A stretch of DNA of 49,468 bases, taken from assembly GCA_024698045.1 (NCBI GenBank), contig JAILRS010000027.1, forward strand, positions 1 to 49,468, written 5' to 3'. Positions within the stretch are counted from its first letter, which is position 1, and each line of letters starts with the position of its first letter. The notes under the pieces were generated by a model. The model was not told the origin of the DNA. It was given only the letters and a program-made list of their open reading frames with translations, and did not search any database. This document shows positions 32,736 through 40,819 of the stretch, in pieces. The translations under genes and the position numbers were made by a program. Origin of the DNA: Selenomonadaceae bacterium. Lineage in GTDB: Bacteria; Bacillota; Negativicutes; Selenomonadales; Selenomonadaceae.

Positions 32736-34406
32736 TTATTTGAACTCGACAAATTCGTTGATATTCGCTCCGCCCTTTATCATCGGCTCGACGAAACTGC
32801 GCCACACATTTAACACTATTACTCTCGGGTTTTCCGTATCCGCCAACGCTTTTGACAGTGCGTTCGCAAATTCTTCCTGTGTTGAGACCGACTCTGCTTT
32901 TATCCCGAAACTTTCCGCATATGCCACATAATCCGGTTGATAATCAAATTCGCAAGCTATGTATCTTTCTTTGTAGAAAACTTTTTGCAATTGGCGAATC
33001 ATGCCCAAGCTCGTATTGTTTACTATCAGCGATATCACGGGCAATTTCAAGCGCGCAATCGTGTAGTATTCATTACCCGTCATTTTTATTCCGCCGTCGC
33101 CCGTCACGCAAATAACGCGTCTGCTGTTACCGTAAGCAAGTTGAGCACCCATAGCGGCAGGCAAACCGAATCCCATTGTACCCAAACCGCCCGACGTCAA
33201 CCATGTACGCGGCTCGTTTACGTGCAGATGCAACGCCGCCCACATTTGATGTTGCCCGACGTCCGTAGCGTACGCAAAATTTTTCCCTGCGGTATTCTTC
33301 GCTATCTGATTCATCGCCCACGGTACTGTTAATCTGTTGACTTGATAATCGTAGTCGTATTCTTCTTCCCAACTTTCTATTTGCCGCCACCATTCGATTC
33401 GCGGCTTGCTTGCCTCATGTCTCATTAACAATTTCAATATCACTTGCATATTTCCGGCAAGACCTAAACTGCCCTCGATATTCTTATCAATTTCCGCAGG
33501 ATCTATATCTATATGAATAAACTTTTTGGAGCGCGTGTACTTGCTCAAATTTCCCGTTTGCCTGTCGCCGAATCTGCTGCCGATTGCTATTACCAAATCC
33601 GCCGCCGCTATCGCGTGATTCGCTGCCTTTTTCCCGTGCATGCCTGCGAAACCCAAATACTGTTTGTGACTGCGCGGCACTGCTCCGATTCCCATCAATG
33701 TACTGACCACGGGCAAATTAAATTTCTCTATGAACTCGATAATTTCTTTCGACGCTCCTGCGGATATCGCGCCGCCTCCCACTATTACCGCAGGACGCTC
33801 CGCATTTGCTATTTCCTCCGCCGCCTCCGCTGCGCAGATTATAAAATCCGCGTCGGGCGGTGTCGTGATTTTTTCTTTGACTTCCTGCGGTTTCCAATCC
33901 ACTTCGGCGAAAAAAATATTTCTCGGGATATCTACCAATACCGGCCCTCTTCTGCCGCTCATCGCTATATCGAATGCCTGTCTTATCGTCGGTACCAATA
34001 ACCGCGCTTCTTTGACTTTAAAGTTATGTTTTGTTACGGGCATTGTGATATCCAATATGTCAATTTCTTGGAAGGCGTCGCGCCCCAAAAGCGAAGTGTC
34101 GACCTGTCCGGTTATCGCCACCATTGGAATCGAATCCATAAACGCCGTCGCTATTCCCGTGACCAAATTTGTTGCACCCGGTCCCGATGTCGCCATGCAT
34201 ACTCCGACTTTGCCCGTTGCCCTCGCGTAACCGTCCGCCGCATGTGCCGCATTTTGTTCGTGCGTTACCAGAACTTGTCTGATTTCTTTTTCGTCGACCA
34301 ATGCATCATATAACGGTAATATCATTCCGCCGGGATATCCGAAGACTAAGTCTACTCCTCTTTCGCGCAGACATTCAACTATCGCCCGTGCGCCTGTCAT
34401 CAACAT
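32736..34406 (-). CDS. ilvB: Second acetolactate synthase large subunit, orphan, with altered selectivity site
   Basis: 556 residues with the full AHAS layout: FGYPGGMILPLYDAL, the catalytic Glu in VTHEQNAAHAADGYARATG, and the ThDP motif VTGDGGIKMTGNEYYTIA. The segment LGMIRQLQKVFY has Leu where AHAS enzymes, including the paralogue at 17997-19688, carry a conserved Trp (LGM..QW). That Trp favours 2-ketobutyrate and binds sulfonylurea herbicides; Trp-to-Leu is a known resistance change. No ilvN adjoins it. It may favour pyruvate or serve fermentation. ATG 34406 follows GAGGTGG by seven bases. Confidence 0.92.
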   Translation of the reverse strand: MLMTGARAIVECLRERGVDLVFGYPGGMILPLYDALVDEKEIRQVLVTHEQNAAHAADGYARATGKVGVCMATSGPGATNLVTGIATAFMDSIPMVAITGQVDTSLLGRDAFQEIDILDITMPVTKHNFKVKEARLLVPTIRQAFDIAMSGRRGPVLVDIPRNIFFAEVDWKPQEVKEKITTPPDADFIICAAEAAEEIANAERPAVIVGGGAISAGASKEIIEFIEKFNLPVVSTLMGIGAVPRSHKQYLGFAGMHGKKAANHAIAAADLVIAIGSRFGDRQTGNLSKYTRSKKFIHIDIDPAEIDKNIEGSLGLAGNMQVILKLLMRHEASKPRIEWWRQIESWEEEYDYDYQVNRLTVPWAMNQIAKNTAGKNFAYATDVGQHQMWAALHLHVNEPRTWLTSGGLGTMGFGLPAAMGAQLAYGNSRRVICVTGDGGIKMTGNEYYTIARLKLPVISLIVNNTSLGMIRQLQKVFYKERYIACEFDYQPDYVAYAESFGIKAESVSTQEEFANALSKALADTENPRVIVLNVWRSFVEPMIKGGANINEFVEFK

Positions 34407-34492
34407 ATGACCACCTCGTTATTTTTTCAACATCATGTTTCGAGATTTTATCACAAATCATATTGCCGCGCGTAAAAATTTTTCGTCCGTAT

Positions 34493-34522
34493 AAAAAAAA
34501 TCTGCTCACCGTTGATGAGCAG
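34493..34522 (-). terminator. Terminator of the chemotaxis/flagellar unit
   Basis: On the minus strand CTGCTCA (34522-34516) pairs with TGAGCAG (34508-34502), followed by ATTTTTTTTA (to 34493). It lies 11 nt after the stop of the DUF6115 gene. Confidence 0.85.
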
Positions 34523-34532
34523 TAACAACATT

Positions 34533-35735
34533 TTATTTCTGCGCCAATCTCCTGCGCGTAATTTCCTGTACCAATTCAATTGCGCCTCGTCCCAAACCTG
34601 TTTTGCGCGAAATATTTTCCACCGACATACCCGACAATAACATTTCTTTTATCGCGCCCGCGTCCGTCGTTTCTAATTTCAAATCACGACGCGGCGGCAA
34701 CAATTTTTCTCCCGTCGAAGATATTTCCGGCGGCTCCTCATCATTGATTGTATTATTCGCGCTCAATTCTTCCGCTTCACGTATCGCGTCAAGTGCCGCT
34801 TGTCTCACGTTCTGCACCGCGCGTTTCGATTTCTTGCCTTTCTTTCGCGGTTGCGTACTTGTTTCTTCCGCGGTTTTTTTCTGTTCGCTCTTCGCTATTA
34901 TCGCCGATATTTCCGATAACGTTTTACGTGTTTCTTCGCCTATTGATGTGTTTACCGTTTCGACAAGTTTATCTGTTTGTTTTTTCTTTACGGGCGCAGA
35001 TTTTACCGTCGTACTTTGTTCGGGCGGTGTCGATATCGACTTTTCTAAAATCTTATCGAATTCGCTTTGTTGCGGCGGTAAATTTTCGTCCGTAGGTTTA
35101 GAATCTGCCGAGCGAACCATTTGCGGTATTGTTATCGAGCCGATTGAATCGAGCGGCGAACTTGTTTGCGGCAACGGCGGCAATTGATTGCTTGGCGTTT
35201 GATTGACGGGCGGCAAATTGTTCATCATTGTCGGCACGGGCGTCGCGGTGAGCGGATTCATTGGTTGTTGTACGGGTAGAGGCGCAACAGGTTGTTGTAT
35301 CGTCAACGGTGATAATTGTTGCGGCATCGGCGTTGTTATCGCCAAATTTATTTTCCGTTCCACAACATCCATTTTCCGCTGCATGCTGTCGACTTCTACG
35401 CCGGCATCATCCAATCGCGCCAACAAGTCACGCATTTCGCCCGTGTGACCTTCGCTCTTCTTTATTAGCTTTTTTAGTTCGGTTACTCTGCCTTCAAGTT
35501 GTGTGCTGTTACGTTCGGATTCATCTATGATTTTTTCCAAATGAGTCACATGATTTTCCATGCGACCGATTATTTCGCTTGCCGTGCGTTCCAATTCCTG
35601 TTTGAGTTTGCCTGTGGAGTCCTCTACTTCCTTGCGTTCCATGGCATCCTCTTTACGTTTGTGCATATTCGTCCACACAACAAAAATCAGACCTACGCCC
35701 ACGGCTATCAGCATTAACATTATTTCTATTATCAT
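34533..35735 (-). CDS. DUF6115-type membrane-anchored coiled-coil protein
   Basis: 400 residues. One membrane segment (IMLMLIAVGVGLIFVVW) at the N-terminus, a coiled coil (~25-130), a Pro/Gln-rich linker (~135-220), a Lys/Thr-rich stretch, and a C-terminal helix-turn-helix-like module (IKEMLLSGMSVENISRKTGLGRGAIELV). The last module is the DUF6115 signature seen at the end of flagellar operons of Firmicutes, where SwrB-like proteins sit. A role in flagellar assembly is inferred from this position. It is separated from the upstream gene by a 500-bp insertion. Confidence 0.75.
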   Translation of the reverse strand: MIIEIMLMLIAVGVGLIFVVWTNMHKRKEDAMERKEVEDSTGKLKQELERTASEIIGRMENHVTHLEKIIDESERNSTQLEGRVTELKKLIKKSEGHTGEMRDLLARLDDAGVEVDSMQRKMDVVERKINLAITTPMPQQLSPLTIQQPVAPLPVQQPMNPLTATPVPTMMNNLPPVNQTPSNQLPPLPQTSSPLDSIGSITIPQMVRSADSKPTDENLPPQQSEFDKILEKSISTPPEQSTTVKSAPVKKKQTDKLVETVNTSIGEETRKTLSEISAIIAKSEQKKTAEETSTQPRKKGKKSKRAVQNVRQAALDAIREAEELSANNTINDEEPPEISSTGEKLLPPRRDLKLETTDAGAIKEMLLSGMSVENISRKTGLGRGAIELVQEITRRRLAQK

Positions 35736-35928
35736 TTATTCACCATCTACAATCTACTCGTTGAAAAATATTTGCCATTATAAGCCAATGACTTTCATCT
35801 TTGCAACAGTTTTTAACCTTCAAGTCACGGCTAACGGCGCGGCGAATAATTACTGGTATCGAAAATAATTCCGTGAAATTATCGATAAACATTTGAATGA
35901 TTCAAGGGAACATCTTTACTAAAACAAA

Positions 35929-35950
35929 GCCGGGGCATTAAATCCTCGGC
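35929..35950 (-). terminator. Hairpin with T-rich tail downstream of the omega-RNA-like unit
   Basis: Minus strand: GCCGAGG (35950-35944) pairs with CCCCGGC (35935-35929), one G-T pair, then TTTGTTTTAG. It lies 26-50 nt beyond the element's right end, so it could end the guide-like transcript. It could equally be an old operon signal. Confidence 0.55.
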
Positions 35951-35975
35951 AAAAAATTTTTCTCTGCAATTTAGA

Positions 35976-36144
35976 GTCAACTACTCCGACTTAAAGAAGT
36001 CGGAGCTTGTCCATACCCTTACCGGTCTTTACCGGACGCGAGGTTCAAACGTTTTCACTACCTCGTAGGTCAGACATCATCGGGTGGTTGACTTCACCCG
36101 TTTTACTTCCAACTACTAATCAGAAGTCGTTATTTTATACATTT
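35976..36144 (-). ncRNA. Omega-RNA-like transcript of the tnpB-less element
   Basis: Downstream of the minus-strand promoter the sequence folds into several local hairpins: CGGGTG/CACCCG with a GTCAAC-containing loop (around 36083-36103), a CCGGT/ACCGG stem (around 36028-36042), and the terminal CTCCGACTT/AAGTCGGAG (36005-35984). No ORF of note lies inside. The layout, with scaffold then terminal hairpin then TAGTTGAC and a guide-like tail, is that of a TnpB omega RNA. It would need a TnpB supplied in trans. The exact ends are not fixed. Confidence 0.5.
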
Positions 36145-36173
36145 ACTATATCAGATTATCTATTGATAGTCAA
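36145..36173 (-). promoter_or_regulatory. Strong sigma-70-type promoter inside the element
   Basis: Minus strand: TTGACT (36173-36168), 17-nt spacer, TATAGT (36150-36145). Both hexamers are 5/6. It points into the structured RNA region and, beyond it, toward the DUF6115 gene. Confidence 0.75.
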
Positions 36174-36237
36174 GACGAAAGGAGAGAAAAGCGGCGCTTC
36201 CTCCCCGACCTTAGAGGTCGGAGTATCCGCGCCGCGA

Positions 36238-36567
36238 TTAAGATGAAACATCAACGAAATGACCGCGTCGGGGATCCACTGCATAATTTTCTTCCTCTTG
36301 CTCTGTCGCGGACATTTGACGACGGCGACGATTGTTTTGATAATAACCGCCCTGTCTATTGCGGCGGTCGGGTTCTTCTTTTATTATTCCGCCTTCTGTA
36401 TCGTCTTTCGTGCGGACTTGTTTTTGTTTGAGTTCGGAGTCGTTTTTTTCGCGCATAGCTTGATAATCTTGCTGCAACGCTATTTCTTGATTTAAATTGT
36501 GTTGAACCTGCGCGGCATTGTTTGCGTTTGCGTATGTCATTTGTACACCAACCGGAGCAATTTCCAT
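36238..36567 (-). CDS. Small polar protein of the flagellar operon, unknown
   Basis: 109 residues, no membrane segment. The N-terminus (MEIAPVGVQMTYANANNAAQVQH) is followed by a Gln/Lys-rich helical stretch and an Arg/Asn/Gln-rich region (RRNRQGGYYQNNRRRRQ), then an acidic end. GGAGGGG lies six bases before the ATG. It follows fapA by 36 bases. Short polar proteins of this sort are common between fapA and the SwrB-like gene in Negativicutes; no function can be given. The inserted element starts at its stop codon. Confidence 0.75.
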   Translation of the reverse strand: MEIAPVGVQMTYANANNAAQVQHNLNQEIALQQDYQAMREKNDSELKQKQVRTKDDTEGGIIKEEPDRRNRQGGYYQNNRRRRQMSATEQEEENYAVDPRRGHFVDVSS

Positions 36568-36603
36568 TTTATTCCCCTCCTTCTCTTCGATTAAATTTTC
36601 GCA

Positions 36604-38268
36604 TCAATAGGGACCTACTTCGACTTCGCCCGATTCGTTCAGAAAGATTGTGCAGCGTCTGTATTCCGTTTGAATACTTTTTATCAAGCTGTTAATGCCC
36701 AAACGAGTACCGGGGAAAATCGTATCGCTCACACGCACACGACCGTTTTTCATTTCCGCCAACATCTTTTCTATTTCCAAGATACGTTTTTCGTCGCGTT
36801 TAATTTGTCCTGCCAAAGGAAATTGAGAACGTGTCAACGCGTTTATCGATTCTATACGGCTCTGCGGCAACGTGTTTATGTCTATCTTCGACAATGTGTT
36901 CAGCGTTTGATTTATATGCGTCAAACGGCGGCGCGATTCTTTGTAAACTTTTTTGAGTGTCTGATATTCCTTCTGCAAATTCGGATCTATACCGACGGAA
37001 ATTTTTGTTACGACAAAGGCATCATTGCCGATTACTTTTACGTCGATTAATTCGCCCGCAACCGCATGACCGCCCGTTATCTGTCCGTGCTTATCTTCCA
37101 TCATTATTCTTTTGCCGGCTCTTATCTGCGAATGCAGCGCGATATCGGAAATGAATATGTCATTGCCTGCCTCGATTAATCCGTTTTCGATAAAGGCAGT
37201 GCGCACATCTCTTTCGGCGTAAACTTTTGCCTTATCCGCGCCCGTGATGCCGCCCGAAATGTAGACGTTGCGTCCTCTTACTTCCCCACCGTTGACAGAG
37301 CCTCTTATTTCCACATCGCCCGTCGCGTTTACTTTGAATCCGTCATCAACATTGCCCTTTATCAATACAGTACCGTCGAAAACGATATCGCCCGTGGAGA
37401 CGCCTACGGAGCCTTTTATTTCGATTCGAGGGTCTACGCTTATGCGCGAACCTTTGTCGACGATTTGTCCGTTGGTTGTGGCAATCAGACGTTCGCCGAC
37501 TGCTTTTGTATTCTTTCCTTCGGGCATAGGTACGGGACGACCGTTTTGCGCCGGTACCGTTTCACCCAAAACATTTTTACCGGGTGTGCCCTTTGTCTGC
37601 GGTATTCTTATTGCCAGTGTTTGATTTTCTTTCGCCAATACAAAAAGATTTAAATCTTTATAATCAACTTTGTCGTATTCGTCTACAACAGGTCTGCCCT
37701 TTATGCCCAAATCAAATTTCCTGTCGATGTAAGCATTTTCACCGGGCACGGGCGCGAGACCTTCGGCGGCGGTAAATGCCGAAAGACTTCTTATACCTAC
37801 TTCGATTGCATCTTCGTCTATACCGTAAACTACACCGGCCTCCTTCAATGCATTCAAGACCATTTCTTTTGTCGGAAGTTTTGCGCCTTCACGCGTGTCG
37901 TAACGTACTACCGCCTTCATTTTATCGCGCGGCATATCCACTATCATTTTGACATAATCTTCGTCGTAAGAGTCGATAAAAGAATCTGCCGAAGCTTCAC
38001 CGCTTTCCACTGCCGCCAAATCTTCCTCGGTTATATCCACAGCCTCGGCTATTTTTTGCGGCCGGCCGTTTGCCTCGCGCATTGTCCTTGACAGTATTCC
38101 GACATCATAATCCAATACTTTGCAATCACGTAGGATTTGTCTCATATCGGATAATTCAAAAAGTCTTTCGTTGTCTACACTGGGATATACAGTCAAATAA
38201 ACGCCGTCCGATGTGAATTCGTATTTGTAACCCGATGACGGACCGCCTAATGTAAGTTTTTCTCGCAT
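36604..38268 (-). CDS. fapA: FapA (DUF342) flagellar-assembly-type protein
   Basis: 554 residues. The N-terminal ~150 residues include the FapA N-terminal domain; ~175-420 is the Gly/Val-rich repetitive polymer-like beta region (GDIVFDGTVLIKGNVDDG, GDVEIRGSVNGGEV, RAGKRIMMEDKHGQITGG). The last ~120 residues hold a coiled coil and a small C-terminal domain. DUF342 proteins in Vibrio (FapA) help polar flagellar assembly; bactofilin-like polymer roles have been suggested. The ATG follows GGAGG. It lies directly after fliA, 72 bases apart. Confidence 0.9.
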   Translation of the reverse strand: MREKLTLGGPSSGYKYEFTSDGVYLTVYPSVDNERLFELSDMRQILRDCKVLDYDVGILSRTMREANGRPQKIAEAVDITEEDLAAVESGEASADSFIDSYDEDYVKMIVDMPRDKMKAVVRYDTREGAKLPTKEMVLNALKEAGVVYGIDEDAIEVGIRSLSAFTAAEGLAPVPGENAYIDRKFDLGIKGRPVVDEYDKVDYKDLNLFVLAKENQTLAIRIPQTKGTPGKNVLGETVPAQNGRPVPMPEGKNTKAVGERLIATTNGQIVDKGSRISVDPRIEIKGSVGVSTGDIVFDGTVLIKGNVDDGFKVNATGDVEIRGSVNGGEVRGRNVYISGGITGADKAKVYAERDVRTAFIENGLIEAGNDIFISDIALHSQIRAGKRIMMEDKHGQITGGHAVAGELIDVKVIGNDAFVVTKISVGIDPNLQKEYQTLKKVYKESRRRLTHINQTLNTLSKIDINTLPQSRIESINALTRSQFPLAGQIKRDEKRILEIEKMLAEMKNGRVRVSDTIFPGTRLGINSLIKSIQTEYRRCTIFLNESGEVEVGPY

Positions 38269-38340
38269 CCCGTGTCCTCCTTTCCGGAAACTTGTTTTTG
38301 TTAAATACGTCCGGAGTTGCAGAAATTTATGTAATCACTA

Positions 38341-39066
38341 TCAGAATAAATCTTGTTTGCTTTGAGCCAAGTAGCCGCGCATACGCATAACGGCCTTCGT
38401 ATGCAGTTGAGAAATTCGCGCTTCCGTCAAATTAAGAATCAAACTGATTTCCTTCAACGTCATTTCTTCGTAGTAGTAGAGTGAAACTACAAGACGTTCT
38501 TTTTCGGGAAGACGATCTATTGCGGCGGCAAGTGTTTCTTTCAACTCAAACATTTCGGTAGAGTTAGCCGGATTTGTATCCACTGCCTCGTTGACGTCCG
38601 TCTTTAAATACTCTTCCAAGGGAATAACCGTTGCGGCATTGCATTGCCCGACTAAAGTCTGTAAATCGTCCACGGAAATTTCCAACGCGTCGGCTATTTC
38701 CTTATCTGTCGCCGAACGCCCCAATTCCGTCTCGAGGCGACAAACTGTTTGTTCGTAGCGACGAATTTTTTGGCGCATTGATACGGGAATCCAATCTTTG
38801 GAGCGGAGATAATCAATCATTGCTCCGCGAATCCTCACGCCCGCATATGTCTCGAATTTTATGTTGCGTGTAATATCGAAGCGTTCAATCGCGTCCAACA
38901 GCCCAAAAAATCCGCTGCTCAACAAATCATCTTTATCCAAATGTTGGGGCAAACTGACAGCCAAGCGACCGCAGACCATTTTGACCAACGGCAGATAATT
39001 TTCGGCGATTTCGTTTCGTATTTCCACATCTTTTTTCTCGCGGTATTTCAACCACAGAGAGTTCAT
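38341..39066 (-). CDS. fliA: RNA polymerase sigma factor FliA/SigD family (sigma-28)
   Basis: 241 residues. Region 2 is visible from YLPLVKMVCGRLAVSLP to DYLRSKDWIPVSMR, including the -10-binding block FETYAGVRIRGAMIDYL; region 3 is ETELGRSATDKEIADAL; region 4 is a helix-turn-helix (MTLKEISLILNLTEARISQLH). It directs late flagellar and chemotaxis genes. The gene is in the same unit as che genes and fapA, the normal Firmicute arrangement. No anti-sigma factor FlgM is nearby. The ribosome site before the ATG is weak. Confidence 0.93.
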   Translation of the reverse strand: MNSLWLKYREKKDVEIRNEIAENYLPLVKMVCGRLAVSLPQHLDKDDLLSSGFFGLLDAIERFDITRNIKFETYAGVRIRGAMIDYLRSKDWIPVSMRQKIRRYEQTVCRLETELGRSATDKEIADALEISVDDLQTLVGQCNAATVIPLEEYLKTDVNEAVDTNPANSTEMFELKETLAAAIDRLPEKERLVVSLYYYEEMTLKEISLILNLTEARISQLHTKAVMRMRGYLAQSKQDLF

Positions 39067-39081
39067 ATCTTTCGTACTCGT

Positions 39082-39477
39082 TTAATTCACCGTCCCTTGC
39101 TGAGCTGAATTTTGATTGCCCGTATAATCTATCGGACGGAAGACATTATCTGCCGGTGTCTCCGTCACGTTTATTTTATTTTTGGTGTCGTCTTTCTTTT
39201 CGTGAAGATACTCCGCACGATTAAATTTTTCGCTCGTCTCTTTCAGGGTAGCATCTTCGATAAAACTTTCCAATTCTCTTTTGGTTTTAAATATGGCGTA
39301 TTCTTCGCAGGACATCATAAAAATAAAGCAAACTAAACTTGTAAAAGAAAAGGCTGAAAAAGTTCGTGACGCCACCGCTTCGGAAGGTACGAAATCGCTT
39401 GTCAGCCCTGAAATAAGTACGATAAATAATGATACCATGCCGATGCCCAAAGAGATTAAAATCCTTTTTATCGGCAT
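39082..39477 (-). CDS. Small two-helix membrane protein in the chemotaxis unit
   Basis: 131 residues from ATG 39477 (a GTG at 39510 gives 142). Two membrane segments (RILISLGIGMVSLFIVLISGL and FSFTSLVCFIFMMSCEEY) are followed by a charged cytoplasmic tail. GAAGGG lies just before the ATG. No family recognised. It sits between cheD and fliA, where small membrane proteins of unknown role are common in Firmicutes. Confidence 0.65.
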   Translation of the reverse strand: MPIKRILISLGIGMVSLFIVLISGLTSDFVPSEAVASRTFSAFSFTSLVCFIFMMSCEEYAIFKTKRELESFIEDATLKETSEKFNRAEYLHEKKDDTKNKINVTETPADNVFRPIDYTGNQNSAQQGTVN

Positions 39478-39696
39478 TATCCCTTCAAGGAATTTATACA
39501 ATCCTGTCACAACCTGTCACCACATTTTATCGACAAATCCCACGAAGGGGAATTTTGCTTTTGACAATCGACGCTTCAAAATTTGAAGTCTTACTCAATC
39601 TGTCGCAAAGGTTGTTGTCGCAACCCGTTACTGCCGCGTTTAACCTCAAACCGAAAGGAGAGCAAGGGAGCAGACTGAAAGTCCGTCCCCAAACTC

Positions 39697-40182
39697 CTAA
39701 ATGTTTTTTTCGCCGCGGTCTATGGTTTTCACTTTGTAAACGCCCGTAGCTAAATCTATCTGCACCGTTCTACCGTAATTGCCGCCCGTATCTTCCGCTA
39801 TTACTCTTATTCCGTTGCGTTTCAAAATTTGTTTGCAACTTTCGGCATTACGTGTGCCCACGCGCATAATATCGGTTGAATTCGAGAAGGCGAACATCTG
39901 CGCACCGCCCGCGATTTTCGCCACCAATCTTGATTTCGACGCACCCAAAGCAATGACGTCGTTAATCATGAGCGGAATACCCGTATCGGCAAATTTCGCA
40001 GGGTTATCGCTTTTTCGTGCCTGTGTGCTGTCGGGCAACATTATATGTAACAGTCCGCCAACTTTTTTCTGTGGATCGTAAAGCGATACGCCTATGCACG
40101 AACCCAACCCGTAACTTATCAGCGTGGACGGACTTCGACCTACCTTGTAATCAGCCATTCCGACTTTAATAAGGTCTGCCAT
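39697..40182 (-). CDS. cheD: Chemoreceptor glutamine deamidase CheD
   Basis: 161 residues. The catalytic Cys is in SYGLGSCIGVSLYD, the His in GGLLHIMLPDS, and the Thr in FADTGIPLM. CheD deamidates receptor glutamines and binds CheC, whose phosphatase it activates. It starts two bases after the cheC stop. Together with CheB in this unit, methylation and CheC/CheD adaptation branches are both represented. Confidence 0.95.
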   Translation of the reverse strand: MADLIKVGMADYKVGRSPSTLISYGLGSCIGVSLYDPQKKVGGLLHIMLPDSTQARKSDNPAKFADTGIPLMINDVIALGASKSRLVAKIAGGAQMFAFSNSTDIMRVGTRNAESCKQILKRNGIRVIAEDTGGNYGRTVQIDLATGVYKVKTIDRGEKNI

Positions 40183-40184
40183 AA

Positions 40185-40799
40185 TTATTCAACTCCCACT
40201 GCTTTGACTAATGTGGTCAGCGAGCCGGGATCGGGTACTAAGAAAAAATGTCCGTTAACGCTGTCATCCTCTGCCAAAAATTTTGTCTCGATAACCATTG
40301 CATGATCGCCCATCTGCCCCAATTGAACCAAGACAATATTTAAGATTGCTCCTGCCATATCTATTGCCAGCGACGGGATTGAGGGCACCATGGAAATATT
40401 TGTGAAATGGAAGAATGCATTAAGGTAAGAACCGGAAAGAATATTGCCGACCTCCTTTAACGCGGAGACATCCATTTCGTTCAGAGTTTTTGTAGAGCCG
40501 TGAGGTCTGCCCATCAAATCGTCTACCATATAGTAGGCACTTTCTTTGGGCATGATGAAAAGAATATTGCCGGGGGCTTTGCCGTAAACGCGCAAAAAAA
40601 TTCCAACGATTAATTTATCGGCGCCGCCCACCAATTCGGGCACGTCTTCTATCGGTATCAATGCCACCTTGGGAACGTTCATATCGATTCTTTTGTTTAT
40701 AACTTGCGACAGAGCCGTAGCCGCGTTCCCTGCGCCTACGTTTCCTATTTCTCTCAAGGCATCAAGCTGCGTCGGAGTCAAATTAAATTCGTCAATCAT
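40185..40799 (-). CDS. cheC: CheY-P phosphatase CheC
   Basis: 204 residues with two active-site repeats: LREIGNVGAGNAATALSQ and LKEVGNILSGSYLNAFF, each with the Glu/Asn pair used for dephosphorylation, followed by the downstream Pro. CheC lowers CheY-P and is helped by CheD. The next gene is cheD. cheY is not in the window. Confidence 0.95.
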   Translation of the reverse strand: MIDEFNLTPTQLDALREIGNVGAGNAATALSQVINKRIDMNVPKVALIPIEDVPELVGGADKLIVGIFLRVYGKAPGNILFIMPKESAYYMVDDLMGRPHGSTKTLNEMDVSALKEVGNILSGSYLNAFFHFTNISMVPSIPSLAIDMAGAILNIVLVQLGQMGDHAMVIETKFLAEDDSVNGHFFLVPDPGSLTTLVKAVGVE

Positions 40800-40819
40800 T
40801 TTGTAAGCCCCCGATTTTT

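Larger units (their letters stand above)
35974..36235 (-). mobile_element. tnpB-less IS200/IS605-like element (minus orientation)
   Basis: This fills most of the 502-bp gene-free stretch 35736-36237. The left end (36235-36191) is a double palindrome: GCGGCGC/GCGCCGC outside, CCGACCT/AGGTCGG inside, a typical foldback end. The right end (36008-35976) is a 9-bp hairpin followed by TAGTTGAC, matching the tnpB right end at 109-141. No transposase or tnpB frame lies between; the 79-residue plus-strand ORF looks incidental. The element begins right at the stop codon of the small flagellar-operon gene. The rest of the gap (35736-35928) holds nothing I recognise. Confidence 0.6.

Noticed and set aside
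36007..36246. 79-residue plus-strand ORF within the inserted element
   Set aside because: It runs across the two foldback structures and antisense to the promoter and omega-RNA-like region, has no ribosome site and shows no domain. Probably an incidental frame of the element end.
39640..39690. tRNA-like anticodon-arm sequence (CAGACTGAAAGTC)
   Set aside because: There is no T-arm GTTCRANNC, no acceptor stem and no CCA end nearby, so it is not a tRNA gene.
39511..39696. Cyclic-di-GMP riboswitch ahead of the fliA part of the operon
   Set aside because: The conserved GEMM core segments were looked for on the minus strand and not found.
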